Positions 1 through 13,390 of a stretch of DNA of 64,000 bases are shown piece by piece (the first letter of the stretch is position 1; the number at the start of each line of letters is the position of its first letter). Source of the stretch: Lichenostomus cassidix (Eukaryota; Chordata; Aves; Passeriformes; Meliphagidae); the NCBI GenBank assembly GCA_008360975.2, contig CM039179.1, positions 62,410,666 through 62,474,665 on the forward strand, read 5' to 3'. Position numbers and translations under genes: made by a program. The notes below the pieces were generated by a model. It was not told the origin of the DNA. It made no database searches and worked only from the letters and a program-made list of their open reading frames with translations.

Positions 1-2265
1 GGTGCTCCCTGGGAGCAAAGGTCTGATAAGAGAAGTGGGTGTCTGGCAAGCGCCAATGAAACAACTTCCAAAGTCTATCAGTTGCTAGATAGATGGTCCT
101 CAGTGGATAATGAAAATAACTGTTTCTGGATACTTCTTAACACGCAGTTTAAGGTTTGATAATTCCATACAATTCACAATTTATCATTTGGTTTTCTTCT
201 GGCATTGGCCCACAGGCCTCATAGAAACAACAGATCTACATCTCTCCTTTGACTTCTTAGTTGATTTCTTCAGGGGATAAAGAGATGCCCAAAATGGACC
301 TGTGCCCCCTTTGCCAAGCCCTGGATGCTTTCTGAGAAGCGTGGGTACTGATGCTTGTTGTTCACTGTTATCCAAGTGAAGCAACTCCAGAGACACAAAG
401 CTGTGCAGGGTGTCAGGCTCAGTGAGCCCCATGGTGTCTGTGCTGTCACTGCCAATGGGCTCTGGGACCAGGAAATACCAACAGGGCTTTGAGGCAGCAC
501 AAAAGCATCTGCTGAGACTCCTCTGAGCAGGACAGACATCCTTCATGTCACTCCATTTTCCTTTCCCATTTTCAGTGTGCTTTTAAAAGGTGTTTCTAGG
601 TAAGGTAGGGCAGCCTCATGGCTGAGAAAGGACATCAGCCAGGCAATGAGAAAGGCTTGCCCAGCTGGCCCCAATACCTAACCTATGCTTGCCTCTCCTT
701 GGGGACAGCACAGATGCTTTGCCAGAGAGAAGAAAGAAAAAATGAATATTTTGATGCGAAAAAAAAAGACAAGGATTTAAAAAAATCCTGTTCTTTTTTC
801 CATCTTCCTTTGCTCTTGCAAGACTAGAAAAATCCCCCTCAGTGTGACATTAAGCCTGTAGGAAGTCCCATTCTCTTTTTAGTCAGTGGAAGGGTTTCGA
901 ACTATGGTTTTCCAGTCCTGCACTGAAGCTGCTTAACCTTCACTTGCATCGTTGTGATCCCTATGTTCTAAGCTGGAGCTTCAGTATTGACAGCTATAAA
1001 GAAGATGCTATTTTTAAAATCAGCCCCCACATTCATGTTTTGTGGACTCCCAAAATAGTCCTGGAGATTCAGATCTCCATGTGCCCAACCCTGCCACCCC
1101 CTGTTCCCCAAAGGGCCACAGCCCTGCCTCCATGGCCAGAGCACATCACCAGAATGGAAAATCCAGCCAAGCTCACCAGTTACCCTGTGAAGGAAAAATA
1201 AGGTTTCACTTGCACAATGGGTGCTTTCCTGCATATAGTACAGCTTAAAAAACTCCAATGTTTTAATCAGAATGAACAAAGTGTATGGTCCTGCTTAAAG
1301 ACTTTCTCAGTGACAGATTACAACTTAAGAAGAGTCAACAGTTTGCTTAATGTTATTCAAGTATCAGTGCAAAATACAGCCTGAAAAAAACCCCAAAACT
1401 TCACAGTGAAGATGCTCACTACTCACAGGATCAATTAAAATGGCTGGTAGGGATTATGCTATGAAACTGGAAAACACCCCAGAAGCCAACCCGTGACGAC
1501 TCATAGAGACTGTCAGACTTTTGTAGAAAGTTAAAAGTATCTAAATATAAGTAAGCACTTTTAAAGCTTCTATTGCTGTCTGTTCATGTCTCTCACTTGC
1601 CTAATCTGTGGTGATCCTTGTTACTCATTCAGGGAGGGAGGCGAAGATCACTGAAGTCAATAGAAAGATGAAGAATGATTTTGGGCGGTTTTAGGTGAGG
1701 TCATGCACTTTGCTCTCTCTGGCTGCCAGCATCCTTGGGGCTCGCTGCCATCCAAGCCTTTGGTGGCCTCTACAGCTGCTGCAGCAGTTTCTGAATTGCA
1801 CTGAGAAGATGTAGTTCTGGAGGTTCATGTTTCTGAGGTTCCAGCCTGTCCCAGCCCCCTCTCACTGCAAGCCAGGGGCTTCTACAAACATGGCCAAGAT
1901 CATCCCTCCACTCCAGGCAGATCAAGTAGACCTGGAAATGAAGGCTTTTGAACTTTGGGTTACAAAAACTAAGGGCTGCTTTTCTTATTCAATGGCATAG
2001 GGTAAGAAGGTTTATGGAGGGTTTGAGAGCAACCTTTACAAATGCTGAAGTCACAAACATGTGTATGACTTTAATGCAACCAGGGTCCACACATGGCATT
2101 TGCTGGAAGGCAGTAAATGTGCAGGCTCATCAAAATGCATGGATTTGACTGAACTTCAGGGCTGGGGAATAAAACCAGCAAAACTACAAAGCTGCAGTTT
2201 ACTGCCTGGTATTGTTTAACATGAATATGTCCACAAAATAGTCTGTGTCTGCAGTCAATTTTTGC
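1..2265. other. Non-coding single-copy DNA, no feature seen
   Basis: I see no gene, RNA or repeat here. Open frames on both strands are short (longest about 120 codons) and overlap one another. Their translations show no recognisable domain, signal peptide or biased composition. Composition is mixed, with short A-runs near 760-785. This could be intergenic or intronic; the sequence does not decide. Confidence 0.6.
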
Positions 2266-2269
2266 AAAG

Positions 2270-2705
2270 GTGGACACAGCAGCCGATTGAGTTACCCAGA
2301 GCTGAACCCTGCACCCTGGCTGACCAGGCTCTCCCCATGACTGAGGCAGCCACATCCCTCAACAGCCCAGCGAGGAGGACGGGTGTGAGCAGCAGCTCTG
2401 CTCTCCCGGGGTGCTGCGAAGCTGCTCTGTGGCTGAGCAGTGCAGGATGCTCTCCGGGGAGGCCGGGCGCTGGTCTGGCGTGGCGGCGGGGACAGCTGTT
2501 GAGCACGCAGACAGCCACCCACCCACAATGTCTGCAATGCACACAGCTGCTGCCTGGCTGCATTACAAAGGTGCCTCGCAGCAGCACAAGCTCTGGCTGC
2601 GATAGCAGAGGCTGTGAGCCGTGCTCGGCTATATTTTACAAGTTCGTTTGCTATGGCGCTGCAAGCACAGGCACGCTTTTGTGGCATCCCGAGCATTTCG
2701 CTGGA
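2270..2705. promoter_or_regulatory. CpG-richer, GC-rich patch (possible small CpG island or regulatory element)
   Basis: This stretch is clearly richer in G+C and CpG than its surroundings. CpGs cluster around 2370-2500 (for example GGCCGGGCGC and GGCGTGGCGGCGGGG) and again at 2575-2700. Bird DNA is generally CpG-poor outside islands, so the patch may be an unmethylated regulatory element or the edge of a promoter. Overlapping open frames on both strands (up to 148 codons) are expected where GC is high and stop codons are rare. None resembles a known protein. I see no clear core promoter, and calling it a promoter is inference only. Confidence 0.3.
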
Positions 2706-2709
2706 TGAT

Positions 2710-5700
2710 TTGGTAGTACGCTACTGACCAGACAGCACATTTCCAGATTTAGATTAGAAGAGGAAAACAGCAAGTGGTAGGTTCAAGTGCAGGTCAGTGG
2801 ATATGTTATACCAGAGTTCCTCTGCTGAGCACGGGAGTACTTGTGCTCCCCCAGGACCAATACCTTAAGCTGTGCTTGGTAGAGATAGCCCAAGGTGTTT
2901 GCTTTTATGATTGCCAGTACCATTCACACTGAGAAAACACTGTTAGCACGTTGCAAACATAATTTTAATATTGCAGAATCTTTTTGCTTGGTATTTGGGC
3001 TTAAAACACAATTGTATGTTATTGATTTCCTCCTGTTCTCTAGGTGTATTGAGCAGCATTTTAGCAGGAGGTGTTCAGGAAGGAAAAGAAGGTACAGAGG
3101 GGAGAGGATGTTCTGAATCTGCTCATGGGCTTTTTTGTTAAATAACCAGTACCAATAAGCATAGTTTAGAGGAGGAAAGCAAAGGCAAACTGTAACCCAG
3201 GCCATGAAAACCACAATTGGTGCTGATGGCCACATCATGTATATATATGGAAAAACAAGTACTGAGGCACAATGTCATTGGCATTCAGCATGAGCAAGCA
3301 GCATTTAAATATCTTACCCATAATAAAACCTGAGTTTACAGACAATGTAAACCAACTTACTGACCTGACCCATGTCCACCACCTGAAAGTTAGTTGGGAG
3401 AATATGTCTTGATATCTTACAGATTAAATTTTGTTTAGCTAAACTTTAGATCACATTTAAGGTCAATATCCCCTTTAAATACAGACCCAGGGCTGCATGA
3501 GGCCCCTTTTCCTTCTGTCCCAGTGCAAATGCCAATTGGTGGAAGCAAGGCAGGTTTGATATCACCTGAGATAGCTGTGCACTGCTTTGTTGCCACGAGG
3601 AGTAAGGCACCCATTTTCACTCTAGCTGAGCTGAACTGCTTGTGGAAGTGCAGCCTGGGCTCCTACCCCATGTTTGCAGAGTAAGATGTGGCCCCTGTAG
3701 GAGTTAGTCATGAGTAACCTGCCCAGAGTTATGCTTCAGGTTGCTCATGGCTCTCTCACATCTTCTAACACAATAGTATTCTTTAATGTCAGTGTGCATC
3801 TTGTCCCTGGAGGTTGCAAGTAGTGGCTTTTGGGAAGGTGGCCCCTGTCCCTGGACAGAAAGCAGATGTGAGAGTTGGGGAGCAAAGGATGGGGAGCCTG
3901 CCCACACCAGCAGGGGAATTGCCTGCCCCCCAGCACAATGTGCTAACTTGTTTATTATTTCAAACAAGTTGAGAGGGAGACTTGAAGTGGTTAGAAAGCT
4001 AGGGTATCAGTTGCTTCACAGCTTGACGTGCTGATGCATCCTTTGGGAAAGCTGGGTTCAGTGGGGCAGCTAAAAACACAATAAAACACGCACACACAGT
4101 AACACTTTGAGGCTGATAAGGCTTATTTTTCAGGATGGTGTCTTTTTCCCCTCACAGCAGCCGGCTCGAATCCCAATTTCCTGCCTTAGCTCTTACTAAG
4201 GGAAACCTCCTACAGACCTACTATCTGTACCAGAACGGGTAAAAACCTTCAGATCTTGACCCAGAAGGTACAAAACAATGGTGAAATTAAGGTTCACAGA
4301 GCTACACCCCTTTCATTTAACCTAGTTTCTGTATGACACAGACACATCTGACTGTGTGAGTGTGGTGCAAGTAGGGCAGATGCTGTTCATTGAGAAGACA
4401 TTTGTATCTTTGTATCATGTCTGTGCTTGCAGCATGTCCCACTGAATGGGATGATCCCTTCTCTCACCTTTGTTCTGAGGATGGGGCTCTGCTGAGGTTG
4501 GGGAGAAGGAGAATAGGTAACATTTAGAACTGTGTTTCTGAAATAAATCTGAAATAAATGTTGTTGGTTTTTTTTTTTTTTTGCTTTTGCCTCTGAATTT
4601 GACCTTTCTGCACAGGCAGAGTTTGTCAGATGATAGAACAGGTGCCATGAGGACAGTGGGCACTCCATATGCTTGCCTACTCCCTGCTGGCTGCCCTCCC
4701 TGGAGACTTCTGCAATCTTGCCCAGCCCTGGGGCAGGGTCTGTCTTCACAGAGGGGCTACAGCCCCACGCTGTGTGTGAGAGCAGTGCTTTGCACTGGGA
4801 TCTTGGATGCTTCTGGCAGATGTGGAGACAACCTCAGGGTGTGCCACCAGACAGCTCCCTACTGACAGCACAACCTGTGTTCCCGGGCAGTACTAATTAT
4901 TCAAAGCAAAGCTGGCAAAAGTTCAAACTTCCAAGCCTTTCCTGGGAAATACCCTTTCCCTTTTCCCTTCCAGATCGTACTCCTCTGGCCTGTCTGGTCA
5001 GACTTCATGCCTGAGCATGTCCTTGGTGGGGAGGTCCCAGCAGCAGCGTGCCATGGGACAGGGTGACCTGCTGGCACCTGTGGGCTGCAACCATAGGACA
5101 CACAGGTGGTTTTGTGCCTGTGGCTGTTCAGGAATTCAAACAATCCCAAAAAGGAGAGAGCAAAGGCTAAGAACCAAGGCGATGGATGTTGCTGAACTGT
5201 TTTCCTTGCTGTAATCTCTCAGGTTTCAGAGCAAAACAGAAAGCTGTGCTTAGTAAACTGCTATCTTAATGTGCCCTACAGTTAGTAAATGGTGATAAAT
5301 ATAAACTGGGGCTGCACAGCTTTGCAGAAGGCCACCCGAAGGACAGGAGGCAAAGGGCTGGCGCTGCTGGGAGCAGGTGTCACGGTTACTGCAGATGCAG
5401 CTGCGATTGAAGCAGCCTTGTTTTGAATATGAAAACTTCAAGCTGGGAGGCACAAGGGCTGGCTAAAAGGGGGAAGGAAGAGGAGGAAGGCCCGTGCTAG
5501 GCGTGCTCAAAGAAGTGGAGCCGAGTTAATGTTTTTCTGTATGAGCATGGCTTGGTTATGTCAAGCAGCTAAACAGCCTCCCTGCCACCTTCCCTGCTCC
5601 AGTGCTTCAGATGGTGCATGTAAACCACTGCTATCCCTGTGAAAGACCAGAAGCATTACACTTCTGGGAGAGTCCAAGGAAAAGCAACATGAAAAACCTC

Positions 5701-8700
5701 CCACTATAAATGAATGCATTTGAACAAATGCCTTCTGTCCAAACCCAACAGGTATAGGTAGGGCTGGTTGTCCATATTTTAGGCATACTCTGTTCTTTCC
5801 ATGCTCCCTGTTTGTTGCTCACAAATCAGTGACTCAAGAATTTTTTCCTGGTTTTTCTCAAGAACATGCTGTCTCATAAGTCCCCATATCTCAGCTTATC
5901 ATGAGGAAACTATTATTCTGTAAAAACACTTGATAAATTCAATATTTTGGTCTGCCTGATAATTCTAAACTAATTGCTGAATTATTAAATAAGGATTGAA
6001 TCCCAAACTGGCAAAATTCCCAATTCTTTACAGTTCTGAGAATAATGGGCTTCTTTCAATGAGGACTTTTTTCTTTTGTTTTTGTAAATTATTTTTTATC
6101 TTAGTGTTAGAAGATTTGCAGCCTTCCTCACAATATGCAGGACTTAGAGAAGTAGATCTCTTGTCATTAGGAAGGTGATATGTCTAAAAGTGGCAAAATC
6201 TGACCAAAAATATGTATCAGTGATAACTACTACTGCTGTTAGATGTGCAACTTAAAGAATGTATTTTAGCTCCATTAATTAAACTAAAAATATTTTCCAT
6301 TAATACATAATAAGTGTATGCAACCAATAGTATGTCTGTTGTTTACTGCTGCTCCTTATTACTATGAGTTTTATGTCTGCTTCTGTTATTGGTACAAGGT
6401 CTGTTTTCGGTGAAAATTCTTCAACTGTCAAAACACGACTAAAATGCAGTAAACTGCAAGTAAAACAACCACATTCGAAAGAATGCAAAAAGCACTTTGG
6501 CAAATTTTTATCTTTGCAGTGGTATCTTTGCTCTATATATTTACACAAATACACAGAAAGATATTACATATTAATTACACAGGAAAATCTTACTCATCTC
6601 TGTAGAAAAACAGGATAAAGATTTCACATGTGGCTCAGCTCTAGGATGATGTGATATTAGTGTCTGGCTGTTTTCAAGATGCAATTTATCTAACACTGGG
6701 AAAGGGTATGGTTTGGCTGACTAAACTCTGGAGTGATGCTGAATGATAAAAGTGCTAAGGGGAATTTTTGGGGCGTCTAAAAGACAACATATAAGACTCT
6801 GTAGGTGTAAAAAAACCCCAAAAAGACTTTTTCTGGTGGTTGTATAAAAAGCTTGCTGACATTTTATGACACAGACTAACCTCCTCCCATACCTTTAACC
6901 CCCCCTTGTGAAACGCAACTGCCTGAAAACTGGGTGCGACTACACTCCCATAGAGTTGTTATTTTGGCACTTTGGCTCATCTCACCCCTCCGTGAGAGCT
7001 GTGTTGTACCTGCAGTGCTCCAAACCAGGGTGGGCCACAGTGTGCATGGGCATGAGCAGGGAGAAGGGCAAGCAGCCCAACATCTCCTCTGGGATATGCA
7101 CCACCAGTCATCTGCAAAACACTGAGCACCACAGACCTTCGAAAGCTGAGGCAAACCCTACACTGGGTTCAAATGCTGGGGAGAGAGAGATTTGGACACC
7201 CCACCCTGCCATTGGGTCTGCTGCAGGTGAGGGGTGGCTCTGTGACTGCAGGAACAAGTCAAGCTAGGTGGCTTCTAGGAAAAGACCTGCCATGAGCTAA
7301 GGAAGATTTAATACTTAGAGGCATGGTGTGGAAATTAAGGTCAGTGGACTGCTGGGGATGCTCATGATAGCAATGTGCCCTGGGATGGATTTGCATGAGG
7401 AGAAGCATGTTTGCATAATAGTAGTGGATGGGTCTAGGTGGTGACAGATGGTCTTTACCAGAATTTGCTCTTCCAGACCAGCTGTCTCCTTTCCACAGTG
7501 AAATGGAGGTATGGTGACACTGCTGCTATTGCAGAGGTCTGAGCTAGATCTCAGTCATGGATTCCCAGAAACTCCCCACTCTGTCTCATCTGCATCGTGG
7601 TGTCTCCAAGAAGCCAAGAGGTGTCCAAACTTCCTCCTGGGCTACCCAGCCTGGCCCTTTCAGGGCCCTGCACCCTGAGGAAACTCTGGGCAGGATACAT
7701 CCCAGCCAACCCATGGGACAGCTGGTAGGGAGGAGGACATGTCCTAGGAGGTAAATTTGGATCTTCAAGGGGCTATTGAAGTTATTCTTCAAAAGGGCCT
7801 TTTGATTTTGGTTCCAGAGGGAGTTTTATGTGAGCAGGGCCACCTTCCCAAAGCCACCCAGGTGGAAATTCCCACTTTGACCTATGCTGCCCTTTGCTGT
7901 AGGTGTGCAGAGAGATGATGGCCAAAGGTCTTGGTGGAGGTAAGGCATCCTAAATCTGCTCCTTCTCTTGAAGTGTAGTCCCAGGCTTTTGGACATCAAC
8001 TTTTTCCCATTCCTACTGCACTGAGCACTGCCTCAGGGCCTTGCTTCTTGAGGGATGTGGATATCCAGGTCCCTTTTGAGTTATAGAGAAAACAGGGACC
8101 TTGATTTCTACAGTACAGGGTCTGGCCTTCCTTCTCTCTGATGCTGGACCTTCATTTCAGGCCACCAGAGCAAAGACATGAATTGCTGCTAATCTTGGTG
8201 TAGTCCCAGGTATATGCTGACAACTTTTCCAAGAAAGCTTTGCTGCTTTTTCTTGTAGTCCTAGACGCTGACTACACAGTAATCCTGGCTGTGAATATTT
8301 TTGGAAAAATAGCTTGGCTCCAGCAGCATAAATAAAAGCTTGAAAAGTCAGTGATCTTCTTTCCATCCCCCTGCAGGTTCATGGAAAGCACCAAAAAAAA
8401 GCACAATTATAGTTGAATCTTGGGATTTCTTTAGGAAGCAGATTTCAGGAGTTCAACAAACACCAACCTGCAGCTGGATGCAGTAGACTTACTGGCTTTT
8501 CTTGTTAACATTAAAATCTCATTGAGCTGGGAAGGTTGGCTGCCAGGTGTGGTTGGCAAAGCTCTCAGATATTGATTTTCAGTCTGTTAATATTAAAAGC
8601 GAAACGCTTCTTTCATGTCCCCAGACACTCTATCAGAGCTCACAGTGGCTTGCAGGATATTTCTGTGCATCGTGGCAGTGAAGACAATAGAACATCCTGT

Positions 8701-11700
8701 GAAGTAACAGACTTAGCAAAACACCAAAGAGAAAATTGTGAAAAACACACTTCTCTGTTCCTTTTTTTTAGTACAGACTTTTGGTTAGAAACACAAATAT
8801 ACTGGATCTGAAATAGCTTTCTCTTGTGATTTGGTTTCTTTTTAATCCTCAAACCATTTAAAGTTCCACTCCCCTCCCTCCAACCCTGTTGAAGCTTGAT
8901 GTGGGAGAACATAGGCTTTTTTCCCTACTGCTTTCAGTCACTGTCTGACATATTCTGAGTGTGCCTTGATGTGTCCGCTGCTTTTAATATTGCTGGCTAA
9001 CAAAAAGCACTAGATTTGTTTCCTTCTACTGACACACATATTTTGTATTTTTGTATTAAAATATTGCTGTGTTTTGCAGGGGGATTATACGGGAGAGAAA
9101 TGTAAAAACCTCCATAAAATCACTGCTTGGTGCTGATTTAGTCAATCAGTTTTACTATGGCATTACATATTTACAGACTGGGGCATCTTGCATGCCAAGT
9201 ATTGTGTTAGTAGGCCTTGATGCTTGCAAGCAAAAGGCTTGTTCTTGCAGTTGTGGCTTTGAAGTCAGTGGAAACTTTATTTCTTAAATTTATTAGTGCC
9301 TGTCTCCAGTGCTCTTTGGGACACAGCACTGCTGGAAGTGTAACCTCAGAAATGGAACTTGGTATTGAGGTGCTGCAGCCTGCGCAAACAAAATGGCATT
9401 TTTGGACTTTTTTTTGGGTGGGAGACATCATGCCTACACCAGGATGAGACATATCTTTCTACCAACATACACCTCCCCTGTGTTTTCAGGCACATGCAAC
9501 TTCCTTTGCTACTGCCTGGCCTAGGTCCATGTCCAGTCTTGCTGTATTTATATATCTAAAGCTTAATGCACCTCCCTCAAAACTGGCTGAATGCTGTTGG
9601 TGGGGGACATGCCTCCTTGAATGTCTAAGTTTATGGCTGCAGCACCAGCATTTTAATAGCTTTGGAAATGGATGATTCCCTATGAAGAGAATGATCTGCC
9701 AGCAGTTTAGGGGAGGTATTGATCAGCCACTTTGCCCACTTGTGCAGACTTTTGCTAGGGTATCAGTATCAAAACAGGAAACGATGTGAGAAATGTTAAT
9801 GAAACTTGACAACAACAGCTCAAAAGGTGTTTGATCCACCGTTTGAATGTACATAACTATTACAGGATGAGGAAACAGGAAATACGCTGAGGGGGAGGAG
9901 ATAAGAACTGAGAACTGTAAAAAGAATAAAAATACTGAACTTGAAAAATTCCAAGTCACCTTTTCTAAGTCATCTGGCATGCACGAGGCATTTGTCACAG
10001 CACACAGCTCCAGATTTAGGTATTATGCGTGTAAAATCCGAGGAGCCAGAACTGAGATCCTTCAGCAACAATTTTTACCATGGCACTGATTGTGAGACCA
10101 AGTTAATACCAAAAAGAAAAACTCCAAATGAAAAAAAGCAAACAACCCAACCCCCACACTTATTTGCCAACAAAGGTTTTAAGATTTTCAAAACCAAATC
10201 AAGTCTCTGTGGTTCTTGTTTCTTCTGAAAATCTGCATTTGCCTACAGCTTCAATTAAATAAAATACTGCAGTGCTATTCCTGCTCAGAAGTAATGTCAT
10301 TTCATGATGACTTCTTCTCTCCTCAGATCCCCTGCACACCACCCCACATTTTTCCATAAGTAACAGAGTCAGGAAAAAATAAAAAAGAAAAAGAGCACAC
10401 ACCCTCTTTTTTCCTGCTGCATTTCATCACAGTGGATTCTCTGCTTTCTTCTTGTTAAGGCTTGTATGATGACTTCCCTACTAACCCACTCCAAAGTGTT
10501 ACTCAATGAAATCTAGAAAATGTGTTAATTTGAAAAAAATGTTCAGGGTGGGGGGGAAATTGATTTGGATGTAAGAACAGCAAATTCTTTCCTTGTGTCA
10601 CCTTTTATTAACAGCACTCAAAGCATTTTGAATACTTAAAGTCATGAGTCACAGTTTCTAGAAAAAGAAATTGGACTCCAGAGTTGATGCTTGATAATTA
10701 GTAAACCAATTGTGAAGTTCAGGTCTGCTGATTCTTAGCCCCCTGGCCCAGGTCCATTGGATGATACAATTTCCTGTTTGAATTACACTGAAAGGAACCA
10801 TTTTCTAATGTGCAGGACACCCACTAAGGTCCTAAAAATGCCTTTTGAATCTTTGAAAACAGGGAGCAGTAGATAAAGGTCACATACTTCCTTCCTTCTA
10901 GTCCTGCACAAACTGATGGGACTTGATGTCTTCAAGGGAGAGGGCAGAGAGGCGATGCCATCCTGTTATGAAGGCAAGGAAAGAAGGACTGACCTGTGGA
11001 CCAAGAACAAGAGCTCCAAGGTGTGGAAACAAGGGTGCTAAGGGTCTTCTGGTTCTTGGGATCTTGTGTAGGGTTCATGTACCCAAACACTGGTGTTTCC
11101 TTCACTGCCAAAGTCATATCTAAGACAAGTCAGATACATCAGTACCAGGGCACCTGCTGCCAAGGACAGCAACCCATGGTTTCTCTGTTCAGCTTCCAAA
11201 TTTTGAAGAGCAGACTCTTGCCCTTTGTCTCTCCCCTGAGGAGAAGCCTGCTCAGAGAGGAAAAGTATGGAGGTGTAAGGTCACTTTCCTGCAGGCAGAG
11301 CTGCCCTGTGACTTGATTATTCCTCATTGCTCTTGGTTTAAAAGGATGCTTTTTGCTTTCTGTTGACTCAGCAGGCACAGGGGGCTCTGGCAGGAGCTGG
11401 CTGCCTTTGAGCTTTAACACAGGCTGCACTTCCTTCAGGAAGCTGAGTAGATGGATGTGGAGTAACTACTTGGCAACTCAGACAAGATGTGTGACCACCA
11501 CAGCTTGGATGCTTCTATGTGCTTGTTTCACCCCCTGTGACTTCCATCTTTTGGCTTTATGGGCAGTGGGTCAATACTGGCCTTGTATAAGCACCTGACC
11601 CACTCATTGTGTGAGCTCTGCTGTGGTGTTTTATGGAGACAATCCCTTTTGGTGGCAGCACATTGCTTGTAGATACAGCTGTGTCAGTCAGACACATCAG

Positions 11701-13340
11701 GATTTAATGAAGCCACTTATTAAACTGCTTCTACGAGACTTCCTAAGTGTCTTGATATGCTTGTTTGTTGTTTTTTGAATCTATTTTAGTGGAGATTGGG
11801 AGAAATGTGGCAGTACAGCTCTTGACAGCTACATTAAGCTGAGCACATGCTTGTTCTGTTGAGTCTGTATATGTATGCATTTACTTACACATCCACATAT
11901 ACACAAATTTTTACCTGTCCTTCATCCCGTGCTGATGGTTTGCCCCATGTAAAGTACAGAAGTCTATTGTTTTTAGTCTTAAAGATGCCCCTCCCTTGGG
12001 GCCAAAGTTTTTTCATGTCCTTTTATGTTAGACAGAAATATGAATTTTTTTCTGAAGTGGAGTGAAATACCACCTGTACATTGACCTGTCATGCTGGAGA
12101 GTGTGGCAGCTGATGAGTCCTCTTTCCATCATCTCCCAAGGGCAGGAAAAATAATATAGTCACCTATTATGAAACAGGCTTTTTATAGAAGATGATTTCT
12201 CTGTGACACAGTCTTCTCATGTGTGATTAACTCTTCTTTGAGTAGTGATAATGAAGACAAAGTAAACTTGGGGCTGATGTAATATCATGATGCTGTTCTT
12301 TAAGACTGACTGTAAGTGTTGAGAGCACTCCCACTAATCTCTTTTTTGAAAAGCAAAGAGAGCTATATCCAGTTTGACTAGTGAGTCATCTTTTACCCTC
12401 CTGGTCCAGTCCATGGGTTTCCAGCTTACTTCACAATTTCTACGCTCCTCTGACTGCTTGCTCACTGTGAACCTGGGCAGAAAGTGTTTGCAGTTGCCTT
12501 TGGAAGGCACTAGGAGCTCAAACATGTGCTTAACACTGTGTGTCCTCATGGACTCTTAGGGGGAAGCCTTGTTAGTTGATTTAGTAAAATATAAAAAGGT
12601 TGAGTGCAGGTGGGTTCCATGCCAGTGGAATGGCTGAGGCAGTCACTGGTGCTGGGAGCAAGAGGAAAAGGTTGGTGTGGAGATGGTAACAACAGGTGAG
12701 GTGTGGAGAGGGATGACACATGCAGGATGCAGGATGAGGTAATCCTTTCCAGTTGTCCTTGGTCCTCCTTTTTAATCTTGGTGCTTTCCCACTAGCAGCC
12801 TTTTCTTTGAAACTATTTTCTTCCTTTTTTTCAGATAAAAAACTGCAGTGGAGGGCAGCAGTCTCAGAAGGACAGTGTGCTGCTTTCCTTGTAGACAGAG
12901 GGACTTACTACCTTGGATTAATGGTTTATGAAACAAAGGAATCCAACCCCTGCCCCCAAAGCAAGATGTGAAAAATTCCCAATGTAAATTGGGTTTTTCT
13001 GAATGGGAGCAATAAAGAATATTTAGCTAGAGGGACCTTCTATGAACACTTTCCTCTTTCTGTTCATATATTCATTAGAAAACGAGAGTAGATGTAAATG
13101 AGCCCAGTGAGCACTGGTTGAGGTAAAGGCAGGACATAAATGAGCAATTGGCAGACAGGAGGAAAATGCTGGGGGACCTGAACAACCTGCAAGGCTTTGA
13201 GGGACACAGATCATGTTTGTGGAGGTGCAGAATGTAACTCATGGCCAGCATATTGCCAGGGTCAGCTAAAGAGCTGGCAGCAGAATATAACTTTCAACAG
13301 TGTGCAAGGCTTTAGGGGCAGTAAAAACCAACCCCATGGC
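2710..13340. other. Long non-coding stretch without recognisable genes
   Basis: About 10.6 kb with no exon, RNA gene or transposable element that I can support. Composition alternates between moderately GC-rich segments (for example 6.9-7.3 and 7.5-7.9 kb) and AT-rich segments (5.9-6.6 kb). The only low-complexity feature is the T-run at 4568-4582. Open frames are short, overlap in several frames and resemble no protein family. Very old, highly diverged repeats could be present without being visible by eye. Confidence 0.55.
4568..4582. repeat. Poly-T tract (15 T)
   Basis: An uninterrupted run of 15 T. It may be ordinary slippage. I see no retroposed body or target-site duplication beside it, so it is not called as a retrogene tail. 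Confidence 0.85.
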
Positions 13341-13347
13341 ACGATAT

Positions 13348-13390
13348 GAAATATAAACAACTGACTGATGGAGAAATATAAACCACTGAC
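13348..13390. repeat. Short tandem duplication, period 25 bp
   Basis: An 18-base block at 13348-13365 recurs at 13373-13390 with 17 of 18 positions identical (one A/C difference). Both copies have the form GAAATATAAAC followed by A or C and ACTGAC. This looks like a small local duplication with no coding role. Confidence 0.75.

Noticed and set aside
2262..2708. 148-codon plus-strand frame and overlapping minus-strand frames in the CpG-rich patch
   Set aside because: GC-rich DNA has few stop codons, and open frames on both strands at once argue for composition rather than coding.
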